From NCBI RefSeq assembly GCF_003121405.1, contig NZ_QBUY01000058.1, forward strand, positions 1 through 50,776: a stretch of DNA of 50,776 nt. Direction: 5' to 3'. A model generated the notes under the pieces. That model saw only the letters and a list, made by a program, of their open reading frames with translations. It was not told the origin of the DNA and searched no databases. The stretch is from Paraburkholderia sp. C35. GTDB taxonomy: Bacteria; Pseudomonadota; Gammaproteobacteria; Burkholderiales; Burkholderiaceae. This document shows positions 34,869-43,244 of this stretch, piece by piece. Positions within the stretch are counted from its first letter, which is position 1, and every line of letters starts with the position of its first letter. Made by a program: the position numbers and the translations under genes.

Positions 34869-36692
34869 ATGGGCAGCGACGACGGTTCATCGAAGGACGC
34901 AACGGACGATCCGCAAGCACGCGCCGCAGAGAGCGCGCGTGCACTGTTTGGCCGCTTCCGTCTCGGCGATGCGCAGAACGTCGTGTCGCACCATAGCGCG
35001 CAGGAAATCGATTCGATCGAATCGGACGCCGCCTTTTCGCCGCTATCCAGCCGTATCCATCAGATGTTCCCGTCGCTGTCCGCGCGTGAAGTCGAACGAA
35101 TGCGCGCGTTCGGTTTCGAAGCGACATGGAAGGCGGGAGAAGCACTGTTCACGATGGGCAAGCCGAGTCCCGGACTCGTCGTGATCCTGAGCGGACTGGT
35201 GCAGGTTGCGCGCCGCGATGCCGTGGGCAAGCTGCATCGCGTGACCGAGCAGCACGCCGGCCATTTTCTCGGCGAGATCGCGCAGCTGTACGGCCATCCC
35301 TGTCTCGGCGATGGCCACGCGCTGGAAGACACGACCGGGCTCGTCGTGCTGCCCGCGCGTTTGCGGCATCTGCTGGTGGCTGAAGCCGAACTGGGCGAGA
35401 AGATCATGCGCGCGCTGATCTTGCGGCGCGTGGGTTTGATCGAAAGCGGCAGCGGCCCGGTGCTGGTCGGCGATACGACCGACGCACGCATGATTTCGCT
35501 GCAAGGGCTGCTTCGGCGCAACGCCTACCCTTATTCGATCATCGACGCGAACAACGAACCCGATACCGTCGCCTTGCTCGAGCGCATTTCCGCGTGCAAG
35601 GCCGATTTTCCCATCGTGATCTGCCCGGACGGCACCGTTCTGCGCGCGCCGGATGAAAACCGCGTCGCAGCGCATCTGGGCTGGCTGCCTGAATTCGATC
35701 CCGTGCATGTGTATGACGTCGTGATCGTCGGTGCGGGACCGGCGGGGCTGGCGTCGGCCGTGTATGCGGCGTCGGAGGGATTGTCGGTGGCCGTGTTCGA
35801 TAGCCGTGGTCCGGGCGGGCAGGCGAGCGCAAGCGCGCGCATCGAAAACTATCTCGGCTTTCCGACAGGTATTTCCGGCCAGGCGCTGACGGGTCGCGCA
35901 TTCGTGCAGGCGCAGAAGTTCGGCGTGCATATTTCCATTCCGACGCACGTGCGCGCGTTGCACTGCGACCGGATACCCGTCGAAGTGGAATTGACGGACG
36001 GCAAGCGGATCGCCTCGCATACCGTCGTGATCGCTTCGGGTGCGGCGTACCGGAAGCCTGCCATCGATGGCCTCGACCGGCTGACGGGGCATGGCGTGTT
36101 CTTCGGCTCGTCGCCCGTCGAAGCGAAGCTGTGCCGTTCGCTCGATGTGGTGCTGGTGGGCGGCGGCAATTCAGCGGGACAGGGCGTCGTGTATCTCGCC
36201 TCGCACGCGAATCATGTGCATCTGCTGGTGCGCGGGCCGGGGCTGGAGGCGAGCATGTCGCGGTATCTGATCGATCGCATTGCGCGGCTGCCTAACGTCA
36301 CGTTGCACAGGTTCACGGAGGTCGTCTCGCTCGACGGCGACGACACCGGGCTGACGGCAGTGAATTGCCGTTCGCCACAAGGCGATGTGACATTCAGCGT
36401 GAAGCATCTGTTTCTCTTCACGGGCGCCGTGCCGAACACCGACTGGCTCAAAGGCTGCAACGTCGTGACGGACGACAAGGGTTTTATCCGCACAGGCTCA
36501 TCCGTGCACGACGGCTACGAAGACGTCGATCTCACGCTCGAAACCAGCGTGCCCGGTGTGTTCGCGATCGGCGACGTGCGTTCGGGATCGACCAAGCGGG
36601 TGGCCGCCGCAGTCGGTGAAGGCGCGGGGGTGGTCGCGCAGATTCACGGCGTGCTGCGTGCGCGTCAGCAGCTTGCGGCGGGTTCGCGCTGA
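34869..36692 (+). CDS. cNMP-binding / glutaredoxin-like / thioredoxin-reductase-like fusion lacking CxxC
   Basis: A 607-residue three-part protein. The cyclic-nucleotide-binding-like domain covers about residues 60-185 (FTMGKPSPGLVVILSGLVQVARRD, HFLGEIAQL). A thioredoxin-fold segment without redox cysteines covers about 200-275 (RRNAYPYSIIDANNEPD, FPIVICPDGTVLRAP). The FAD/NAD(P)-binding TrxR-like module covers about 280-600, with VGAGPAGLASAVYAASEGL, FAD motifs, GGGNSAGQGVVYLA and GVFAIGDVRSGSTKRVAAAVGEG. At about 408-416, where TrxR has CATC, it reads FFGSSPVEA, so no disulfide centre exists. It cannot reduce thioredoxin in the usual way; it may be a sensor or a ferredoxin-type reductase. 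It precedes the bcrC-like gene convergently (6 bp). Confidence 0.9.
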   Translation: MGSDDGSSKDATDDPQARAAESARALFGRFRLGDAQNVVSHHSAQEIDSIESDAAFSPLSSRIHQMFPSLSAREVERMRAFGFEATWKAGEALFTMGKPSPGLVVILSGLVQVARRDAVGKLHRVTEQHAGHFLGEIAQLYGHPCLGDGHALEDTTGLVVLPARLRHLLVAEAELGEKIMRALILRRVGLIESGSGPVLVGDTTDARMISLQGLLRRNAYPYSIIDANNEPDTVALLERISACKADFPIVICPDGTVLRAPDENRVAAHLGWLPEFDPVHVYDVVIVGAGPAGLASAVYAASEGLSVAVFDSRGPGGQASASARIENYLGFPTGISGQALTGRAFVQAQKFGVHISIPTHVRALHCDRIPVEVELTDGKRIASHTVVIASGAAYRKPAIDGLDRLTGHGVFFGSSPVEAKLCRSLDVVLVGGGNSAGQGVVYLASHANHVHLLVRGPGLEASMSRYLIDRIARLPNVTLHRFTEVVSLDGDDTGLTAVNCRSPQGDVTFSVKHLFLFTGAVPNTDWLKGCNVVTDDKGFIRTGSSVHDGYEDVDLTLETSVPGVFAIGDVRSGSTKRVAAAVGEGAGVVAQIHGVLRARQQLAAGSR

Positions 36693-36698
36693 AACTCG

Positions 36699-37301
36699 TT
36701 ACTGCGCAAGCCATCCACGTGCAATCGGCCACGCCAGCATCTTGCGATACAGCGCGACCGACAGGTCCGTGAGCGAGTCGCCCATCAGCGACCACATCGG
36801 CGTCACGACGGCATACGCGAAGCACGCGACCAGCACGGCACCCGCCATATCGAACGGAAAGTGCACGCCGACGAATACGCGCGCCCACGCGACGGCCAGC
36901 GCGGCAATCAGCATCATCGCGCCGTGCCGGCGCAGGCGCGCGAGCAACAACGTCAGCGTGATGGACGCGAACACCGTGCCGTGGTCGCTGGGAAAGGACG
37001 AGTCGGGCGCGTGTTCGATAAACGTGTGGCCCAGGCCGATCATGAAAGGCCGTGGGTGCGGCCACATCAAGCCAATGAACTGATTGAACGCCAGCGCGAG
37101 CAGCGTGACGCTGCATGCGCGCAGCGCCGTTGCGCGCGCCTGCTGGCTGCCTGATAGCCAGAGCGCGGCGAGCACGAGTGGAACGAGATAGATCACATAG
37201 TCGGCGATGAAGGACGCGAGATCGATCTGCCAGTCGGGTGTCGACGGTGTCGCGTTGATCGCGAGAAAGAGCGTCTGGTTGAACGCTTCGAGTGTGTTCA
37301 T
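36699..37301 (-). CDS. PAP2 undecaprenyl-diphosphatase (BcrC-like)
   Basis: A 200-residue inner-membrane PAP2 phosphatase of the BcrC/YbjG type. It would dephosphorylate undecaprenyl diphosphate to recycle the cell-wall lipid carrier. The three catalytic blocks are present: WPHPRPF (about 78-84), SSFPSDHGTVFAS (about 100-112) and WARVFVGVHFPFDMAGA (about 138-154). Five or six membrane segments. The length is normal. It stops 6 bp from the convergent FAD enzyme and is probably monocistronic. Confidence 0.9.
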   Translation of the reverse strand: MNTLEAFNQTLFLAINATPSTPDWQIDLASFIADYVIYLVPLVLAALWLSGSQQARATALRACSVTLLALAFNQFIGLMWPHPRPFMIGLGHTFIEHAPDSSFPSDHGTVFASITLTLLLARLRRHGAMMLIAALAVAWARVFVGVHFPFDMAGAVLVACFAYAVVTPMWSLMGDSLTDLSVALYRKMLAWPIARGWLAQ

Positions 37302-37534
37302 GCGGCAATCGTGGCGTGATGCTTACGCGGCTGGAATAGGTCCGGCCGATCGTACCGGGTCAAGCTTATGTCACCCTTAGCTCATGTTCAGGACCGCGAA
37401 TCCACGCGTGCTGCGACGTATGCGGCAGCGCAGCCGCTTCCGCGGAGCGAACGGAGTATCCTTTCGTTGAACTTGCAAAAGGCAGCACGCAAGCCGTCTT
37501 TTAGCAGATTGCCGAAGACGAAGGGCGGTGTTTC

Positions 37535-38542
37535 ATGGATGCGGTCTCCGACGTATTGCGCGTCGTGCGCCTGGGCGGCGCGGTCTATCTCCAGGCCGAG
37601 CTGACGGCGCCGTGGGGTTTGCTCGGCCACACGGATCAGGCGTTGTGCGCCGCCTATCTGCCGAAGTCCGAGCGCGTCGTCTCCTATCATCTGATCACGG
37701 AAGGGACGTGCTGGGCGCGTTTGCCCGATAGCGACGATCCCGCCATCTGCGTGAACGCCGGCGAACTGCTGGTGGTGCCGCAAGGCGAAGCGCACATCAT
37801 GGGAAGCGCGGTCGATGTCGTGCCCGTTCCCGCCGGGCCGCTGCTCGCATCGCAACTGGCCGCCATGCCGGGCGACGTACTGAACGTGTCGTATGGCGGT
37901 GGCGGCACGACGACGCGCCTGCTGTGCGGCTTTCTCGCTTGCGACGATGCGCTGAGCAATCCCGTACTCGGTTCGCTGCCGCGTCTGTTCAAGGTCGATG
38001 TGCGCAACGATCCGCAATCTGCGTGGATCGAAGCATCGTTGCGCTACGCTGCCAGCGAAGCGGCGCAACGCCGCGCAGGCAGCGCGATCGTGCTGTCGCG
38101 TTTGTCGGAACTGCTGTTCGTGTGGGCCGTGCGGCGCTGCATCGACGATCTGCCCGCCGATCGCAAGAACTGGCTCGCGGGCGTAAAAGACCGCTTCGTT
38201 GGCCGTGCATTGGGCATTCTCCACGCGCAACCCGCCTACAACTGGACCGTCGATGAACTGGCGCGCAAGGTCGGCCTGTCGCGCTCGGCGTTCGCGGCGC
38301 GGTTCAGCGACCTGCTAGGCCAGCCGCCGATGCAATACCTCGCGCGCTGGCGTTTGATCGTTGCCGCGCAGGAACTCTCGTACAGCAACAAGGCGATTGC
38401 GGCGATCGCGGAGGAAGTCGGCTATGAATCGGAATCGGCGTTTCATCGTGCGTTCCGGCGTGAGTTCGGGCAGCCGCCCGCTGCATGGCGCAAGCGTCAT
38501 AGCCAGGTGACGGGCGCGGAGGCGCTGGCGGCGAGCCAGTAA
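37535..38542 (+). CDS. AraC-family regulator with cupin sensor domain
   Basis: A 335-residue regulator. The N-terminal cupin_6 (AraC-binding, RCS-type) domain covers about residues 8-190 (AGELLVVPQGEAHIMGS). The AraC double HTH covers about 220-325: KDRFVGRALGILHAQPAYNWTVDELARKVGLSRSAFAARFSDLLGQPPMQYLARWRL, then a second HTH with EVGYESESAFHRAFRREFGQPPAAWR. Inducer unknown. Its 3' end overlaps the convergent gene at 38497-39006 by 46 bp. Members of this type often control neighbouring reductases or dehydrogenases; the SDR at 39339 is a possible target (inference). Confidence 0.92.
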   Translation: MDAVSDVLRVVRLGGAVYLQAELTAPWGLLGHTDQALCAAYLPKSERVVSYHLITEGTCWARLPDSDDPAICVNAGELLVVPQGEAHIMGSAVDVVPVPAGPLLASQLAAMPGDVLNVSYGGGGTTTRLLCGFLACDDALSNPVLGSLPRLFKVDVRNDPQSAWIEASLRYAASEAAQRRAGSAIVLSRLSELLFVWAVRRCIDDLPADRKNWLAGVKDRFVGRALGILHAQPAYNWTVDELARKVGLSRSAFAARFSDLLGQPPMQYLARWRLIVAAQELSYSNKAIAAIAEEVGYESESAFHRAFRREFGQPPAAWRKRHSQVTGAEALAASQ

Positions 38543-39006
38543 GGCGGCAGGGCTAGCCATTCGCGCTTGCGCAGCGGGCGGCTGCGTCGAACCGAACCCA
38601 TGCGCACTAGTTGCGCGCGACGTAGTGGAGAGGCGCGCGCATGCCGCGAACGCCACGCGTGAAGCTCGCTCGACAATGCGTGCATCACGCGCCGCGCCAC
38701 GGCGTGCCATACGAGCGGATCGAGCACGCGCGTGCCGCGCAGCGTTTTCAGCATCGAGAGTGCCGTGCTGAGTTCGCGCATGTGGCGGCCGTGATCGTGA
38801 TTCAACTGCCGCGCGACGGCGAAGCACGCGTCCCAGCCGAGATGCGTATGAACGTGCAGCAGCGCGATCAGCATGACTGACGGCAGCAGTGTGAGGCTCT
38901 CGCGCAGCAACGGATCGTCGTGCAGATGTGCGAGCAGGCGTGCATGGGACACATCGCCGATACGGCGCTGTTGCGAGTCGGACAGTTGATGGATGAACAA
39001 GCGCAT
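38497..39006 (-). CDS. Hypothetical protein, His/Arg/Leu-rich
   Basis: A 169-residue ORF with a perfect AGGAGG ribosome site 7 nt before the ATG at 39006, the strongest in this part of the window. Residues 1-110 are helical with many His and Leu (HLHDDPLLRESLTLLPSVMLIALLHVHTHLGWD); the C-terminus is basic and low-complexity. No family recognised. It overlaps the AraC gene tail-to-tail by 46 bp, so the last 15 codons are read on both strands. The N-terminal part is more convincing than the tail. Confidence 0.6.
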   Translation of the reverse strand: MRLFIHQLSDSQQRRIGDVSHARLLAHLHDDPLLRESLTLLPSVMLIALLHVHTHLGWDACFAVARQLNHDHGRHMRELSTALSMLKTLRGTRVLDPLVWHAVARRVMHALSSELHAWRSRHARASPLRRAQLVRMGSVRRSRPLRKREWLALPPYWLAASASAPVTWL

Positions 39007-39258
39007 GACAAAGCCTCCTGTGAAGAGAGGCCGTGAATTCCCGATGCCGTCTCGAGAACCACTATGCGGCAGAGCGGGTCAATGACTCTTGTCCGCGCGT
39101 CGCCGCGCTTTGTCCGGGCGTCCTTTTTTGATGGGCGTGCCGTGCGGACTTTGCCGTGCGTCCGGCGCGTGTCGCCGGGCGTCCAGCGAGCATCGGCATG
39201 TCGCTCGCGCTTGTGTCGATTGACGTCGGCCAGCCTTGCGACAACACTGTCTTCGAAT

Positions 39259-39306
39259 GCGCGCCCTGCGCCGCGATCCGTCGCGTGACAGGGCGCGCGC
39301 GTTTTT
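39259..39306 (+). terminator. Intrinsic terminator or attenuator in the SDR leader
   Basis: A perfect 10-bp stem, GCGCGCCCTG (39259-39268) with CAGGGCGCGC (39289-39298), carries an inner 5-bp hairpin (CGCGA-N4-TCGCG, 39272-39285). GC and a T5 tract follow. It lies 33 bp before the SDR start codon on the same strand. No plus-strand gene ends just upstream, so it would stop a leader RNA or a small RNA. A TTGACG at 39220-39225 could be a -35 element. Confidence 0.65.
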
Positions 39307-39338
39307 GGGCCATGACCTGCGTTGGGAGCGCGTACTTC

Positions 39339-40040
39339 ATGAACAGTCTGGATGGAACCATCGTCGCCATTACGGGCGCCTTCGGCAATCTCGGTCTCGT
39401 CACAGCACAAGTGCTGGCGGAACGCGGTGCAAAGGTCGCATTGATCGGCCGGGGCAGGGCGCCTGCCGGTCTGCCTGCATCGCTCGCACAGGCGTGCATC
39501 GTGGGCGGCGTCGATCTCGCCGAACGCGATGCCGCGCAACGCGCCGTCGATTCGATCGTCAGTCAGCTAGGCGGCCTGACCGCACTCGTGAACGTGGCGG
39601 GCGGCTTCAGCTGGGAGACGGTTGCCGATGGCAGCGCCGACACTTGGGAACGCATGTTCGACGTGAACGTGAAGACCACGCTCAATGCGTCCAAAGCGGC
39701 GCTGCGTCACGTGACGAAGAACGCGGGCGGACGGATCGTCAACATCGGCGCGATGGCGGGATGCAAGGCGGGCATGGGAATGGGCGCCTACGCGGCGTCG
39801 AAAGCGGGCGTGATGCGCCTGACGGAAGCGCTTGCCGAAGAACTCAAGGACAAGGGCACCACGGTCAACGCGATTTTGCCCAGCATCATCGACACGCCGC
39901 AGAATCGCGCCGACATGCACGACGCCGATTTCACGCGCTGGGTGACGCCGGAGCAGATCGGCGGGGTGATCGCGTTTCTGCTGTCGAAGGAAGCGCAGTG
40001 CATCACGGGCGCGCTGATTCCTGTCGCCGGACGCGTGTGA
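39339..40040 (+). CDS. Short-chain dehydrogenase/reductase lacking the catalytic Ser
   Basis: A 233-residue SDR with a Rossmann fold. The cofactor motif is TGAFGNLG (about 12-19), a variant of TGxxxGIG; NVAGG (about 86-90) follows. The catalytic YxxxK is YAASK (about 151-155). The serine normally 13 residues before the Tyr is Ala (NIGAMAGCKAG), so the catalytic triad is incomplete. The terminal segment PEQIGGVIAFLLSKEAQCITGALIPVAG is typical. The frame is open from 39156; the ATG at 39339 (MNSLDGTIVAITG) suits the family. Substrate unknown. It lies directly downstream of the terminator-like hairpin. Confidence 0.88.
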   Translation: MNSLDGTIVAITGAFGNLGLVTAQVLAERGAKVALIGRGRAPAGLPASLAQACIVGGVDLAERDAAQRAVDSIVSQLGGLTALVNVAGGFSWETVADGSADTWERMFDVNVKTTLNASKAALRHVTKNAGGRIVNIGAMAGCKAGMGMGAYAASKAGVMRLTEALAEELKDKGTTVNAILPSIIDTPQNRADMHDADFTRWVTPEQIGGVIAFLLSKEAQCITGALIPVAGRV

Positions 40041-40191
40041 GCATGTCCGCATGAACTTCTTAATATTACAAATGCCTGTCAAATAGATTTCATAATCTTT
40101 CATTAAATTGGCGCGTCATGAACGGCGCGCCATGGACCTGCTGATCCACGGCGTGGGCTGATTGTTAAAGCCAACCCACTCTTCCCCAACA

Positions 40192-42183
40192 ATGGATCAC
40201 AAGAACATGGCGCAGCCACTCGATTACACACGCCGCAAGGCCCTCAAGATCATCGCCGGCGCACCGATGCTGCCGCTCGGCAGCGCGGCCGCCGCCTCCC
40301 TGCTGGCGGCCTGCGGCGGTGGCAACAGCCACCCTGGCGATACGCCGACGGCGGCAACGCCCGTTCCCTCGACGGCTACGTTCACGGCTGCATCGTTTGG
40401 CGCGATGGCTGCGCCGTCGCTGGCCAACCCGGCTGCGATGGCCACCACCACGGTCGCCTCGACGATGACCGCGCAGTTCAGCGACGGCAGCAGCCGCACG
40501 TACAAGCTCGCGTATCAGCCGTTCTTCATGACGGGCGACACGGTGCCGAACACGACGGGCGGCACGATCGTCGCGGGCGGTTACTTCGACATCAACAACC
40601 AGCCGATCATCGATCAGTCGGTGGCGGGCAAGGAGCGTCAGTTCTATTCCGACTGCCCGGACGGCACCTCGCTGATTCGCCTCGACAAGCCGACCGTGAA
40701 GGGTGTGAAGGGCAACCCGGTGTTCGCCGTGGTGCAGTTCGAATACACGACACGCGACCAGAATGCCGTCGACATGTACGGCAAGCTGCCGTCGCCGATC
40801 GCCGTGCTGACGCTCGATCAGGATCCCGCCACCGGCAAGCTCACGCTGGTCAGCTATTCGAACGTCGATACGTCGGGCGCGCACGGACTGTGGATTACCT
40901 GCGGCGCGAGCCTGTCGCCGTGGAATACGCATCTGTCGAGCGAAGAGTACGAGCCGGACGCCGCGACCATCGCGACCAACACGCAGTTCCAGGCGTACAG
41001 CCAGAACCTGTACGGCAGCCCGACGACGGCGAATCCGTATCACTACGGGCACTTGCCCGAAATCACCGTGAACCCGGACGGCACGGGCACGGTGAAGAAG
41101 CACTACTGCCTCGGCCGCATTTCGCACGAACTGATTCAGGTGATGCCCGACAAGCGCACCGTGCTGATGGGCGACGACGCGACCAATGGCGGCCTGTTCA
41201 TGTTTGTCGCTGACAAGGAAGCGGACCTGTCGGCGGGCACGCTGTATGTGGCGAAGTGGGCGCAAACCTCGTCGGCGGGTGCGGGCAGCGCGACGCTGAC
41301 GTGGCTGAACCTGGGCCACGCGACCAGCGCTGAAATCGAAGCGCTCGCCAACTCGCTGACGAACGCCGACATCATGGACATCGTCACGGCAGCGCCGGCG
41401 CCGACTGATCCGAAGTACACGCAGATTCACGTCGGCGGCCAGTTCAACTGGATCTATGTGAAGCCGGGCATGGAGAAGGCCGCGGCGTTCCTCGAGACGC
41501 ACCGCTACGCCGCGCTGATGGGCGCGAGCATGGGCTTCACGAAACTCGAAGGCACGACGGTCAACGCGAAGGACAAGATCCTGTATTCGGCGATGTCGCA
41601 GATCGTGTCGTCGATGGTGCGTGGCAACGCGCATTCCACCGACATCGCGCTCGACAAGGCGATTACGTCAGGCGCCGTGTACGCGCTGAACATGAAGGGC
41701 GGCCAGCGCGACCTGGGCGGCGCGGCGATCAACAGCGAATGGGTGCCTGTCGATATGAGCGCGCCTGCTGCGCTGGTCGGCGAGGACATCGCTGCCGATG
41801 CCCTCGGCAACACGGCGAACCCGGACAAGATTGCTAACCCGGACAACGTCAAGTTCTCCGAGAAGCTGCGCACGCTGTTCATCGGCGAAGACAGCAGCAT
41901 GCACGTCAACAACTTCCTGTGGGCGTACAACGTCGATACGAAGTCGCTGGCGCGGATTCTGTCCTGTCCGGCGGGCGCTGAATCGACAGGCCTGCATGCC
42001 GTCGACGAAATCAACGGCTGGACCTACATGATGAGCAACTTCCAGCACGCGGGCGATTGGGGCAGTGTCCACGCCAAGGTGCAGACGACGCTGGATCCGC
42101 TGGTTCGTGCGAATTACAAGGATCGCTTTGGCGCGGCGGTCGGATATCTGACTGCCGATCCCGCCGCCATCAAGCTGGCCTGA
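40192..42183 (+). CDS. PhoX-like (DUF839) exported phosphatase family protein
   Basis: A 663-residue protein of the PhoX/DUF839 family, calcium- and iron-dependent periplasmic alkaline phosphatases. The N-terminus carries a Tat-type motif (TRRKALKIIAG) followed by LLAACGGG, a lipobox, so it is probably a Tat-exported lipoprotein. Family blocks seen: HGLWITCGASLSPWNTHLSSEE (about 227-248), YHYGHLPEI, CLGRISHELIQVMPDKRTVLMGDD (about 305-328) and FIGEDSSMHVNNFLWAYN. The last is shared with the PhoX active-site region. The ATG at 40192 is chosen; 40207 is also possible. Phosphatase activity is inferred. The terminator at 42279 ends it. Confidence 0.88.
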   Translation: MDHKNMAQPLDYTRRKALKIIAGAPMLPLGSAAAASLLAACGGGNSHPGDTPTAATPVPSTATFTAASFGAMAAPSLANPAAMATTTVASTMTAQFSDGSSRTYKLAYQPFFMTGDTVPNTTGGTIVAGGYFDINNQPIIDQSVAGKERQFYSDCPDGTSLIRLDKPTVKGVKGNPVFAVVQFEYTTRDQNAVDMYGKLPSPIAVLTLDQDPATGKLTLVSYSNVDTSGAHGLWITCGASLSPWNTHLSSEEYEPDAATIATNTQFQAYSQNLYGSPTTANPYHYGHLPEITVNPDGTGTVKKHYCLGRISHELIQVMPDKRTVLMGDDATNGGLFMFVADKEADLSAGTLYVAKWAQTSSAGAGSATLTWLNLGHATSAEIEALANSLTNADIMDIVTAAPAPTDPKYTQIHVGGQFNWIYVKPGMEKAAAFLETHRYAALMGASMGFTKLEGTTVNAKDKILYSAMSQIVSSMVRGNAHSTDIALDKAITSGAVYALNMKGGQRDLGGAAINSEWVPVDMSAPAALVGEDIAADALGNTANPDKIANPDNVKFSEKLRTLFIGEDSSMHVNNFLWAYNVDTKSLARILSCPAGAESTGLHAVDEINGWTYMMSNFQHAGDWGSVHAKVQTTLDPLVRANYKDRFGAAVGYLTADPAAIKLA

Positions 42184-42278
42184 CGGTCGCGCTTGCGGCG
42201 ATCCCCACCGGTCTCATCGCGGGGAATTTGATGTTGCTGCGCGCTGGTTGAAAGGCCCGGTTCGCAGTCGATTCATCG

Positions 42279-42302
42279 ACCCCTCTCAGGAGGGGTTTTT
42301 TT
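42279..42302 (+). terminator. Terminator of the PhoX-like gene
   Basis: A 7-bp stem, ACCCCTC with GAGGGGT, has a 4-nt loop and runs into a T7 tract. It lies 95 bp past the stop codon. Its right half overlaps the stop region of the minus-strand 48-residue gene. Confidence 0.85.
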
Positions 42303-42432
42303 CTGGGCGTCTGGTTTCGTGGCGCCGCCGCTGCTGATAGATCCGATACTGCTTCCGCCATTCGGCGACCTTGACCACGACACTCGCCAGAATCCCGAGC
42401 GCCCCAACCGTTTCAACCAAAGCGGAAAGCAT
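42286..42432 (-). CDS. Small membrane protein, 48 residues
   Basis: MLSALVETVGALGILASVVV forms one membrane segment (about residues 3-22), then a strongly basic cytoplasmic tail with WRKQYRIYQQRRR. An ATAGGAGAC ribosome site lies 6 nt before the ATG at 42432, which makes it likely to be translated. No family recognised. Its 3' end lies inside the PhoX terminator, so the two transcripts converge there. Size and layout resemble type I-toxin-like or envelope-stress small proteins, without proof. Confidence 0.6.
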   Translation of the reverse strand: MLSALVETVGALGILASVVVKVAEWRKQYRIYQQRRRHETRRPEKNPS

Positions 42433-42790
42433 GCTGTCTCCTATCGAATGCGAGAGCGGAAGATCGACATCGGCAAACGTTTGAGTGGAGCGTAAGTCCA
42501 CGGCTTGCCTGCCACAATCTGGAAGTTCCGTATCCAGATTTCGCCCCTGCCGAAGCATGAGGTTCACGCGCCGGCAAACAGAAGAACGATCCATTCCGGA
42601 TGAATTGAAGCGCGCCTTTCGCTTCCTCACGGCTTCTTTCACGCCGCGCAACAGGACAGCCCCGTCTGTCACTATTTGCAGCGATGCAGCGCAAACGCTG
42701 TGTGCATGCATCAGACGCGCCGCAGCAAGACCGGTAGCCCGGCGGGCAAAATCAGACAGAAACAATCGCGCAGAAAAGGATTCTGCCTAC

Positions 42791-43024
42791 GTGGAAGCGT
42801 TTTTCGTATCGAGAGCGAGTGCCGTCGAACGCATCATGCTGGCGCGACGCGCACTGATGAAAGAGATTGAGGGAGCCGATGCAGGCGCGTATGCGCTGAG
42901 TCAGGGACCGTCACTGCTCGACAAGCTCGAGCAACTGCTGTTCGACGTGCGCGCGGGGCGCATATCGGATTTCGTCATGCCGTCGCTGAGCAGCAAGGTG
43001 CGGATACTGGTCACGGCTAACTAG
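42791..43024 (+). CDS. Small hypothetical cytoplasmic protein
   Basis: From GTG 42791 the frame gives 77 residues: MEAFFVSRASAVERIMLARRALMKEIEG, then GPSLLDKLEQLLFDVRAGRI and SDFVMPSLSSKVRILVTAN. An AAAGGA ribosome site lies about 10 nt upstream. The frame is open further 5' (to 42485), but that part is Arg-rich and unlike a protein. The amphipathic helices suggest a small helical protein. No family recognised. A weak hairpin, ACGCCCG-N5-CGGGCGT (43069-43087), follows downstream. Confidence 0.45.
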   Translation: MEAFFVSRASAVERIMLARRALMKEIEGADAGAYALSQGPSLLDKLEQLLFDVRAGRISDFVMPSLSSKVRILVTAN

Positions 43025-43244
43025 CGCCCGGCGCCAGAGAATCGTTGCAATACCCGAGACACCGAACGACGCCCGATGACCGGGCGTAAAACCGAGCAGT
43101 CTCTCGGAAATTTACATTTCACACTTAACATTTACGGCCAACTGTCGATAAAGCGTACTTCACAGGCCTCTTCCCACAGACAACGGACTGCTTCAATTAC
43201 CAAAGTCCGGCTTTGGGTCGAGGGCAACATTCTGAGGGGCTCTC

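Noticed and set aside
40165..41634. 489-residue open frame on the minus strand opposite the PhoX-like gene
   Set aside because: It is an antisense shadow of a high-GC gene: the composition is Arg/Val/His-rich without a family motif, and the plus-strand protein has clear PhoX blocks and a signal sequence.
42485..42790. Long N-terminal extension of the small gene ending at 43024
   Set aside because: It is Arg/Ser-rich, unlike a folded protein, and overlaps the region upstream of the divergent 48-residue gene. The GTG at 42791 with its own ribosome site is a better start.
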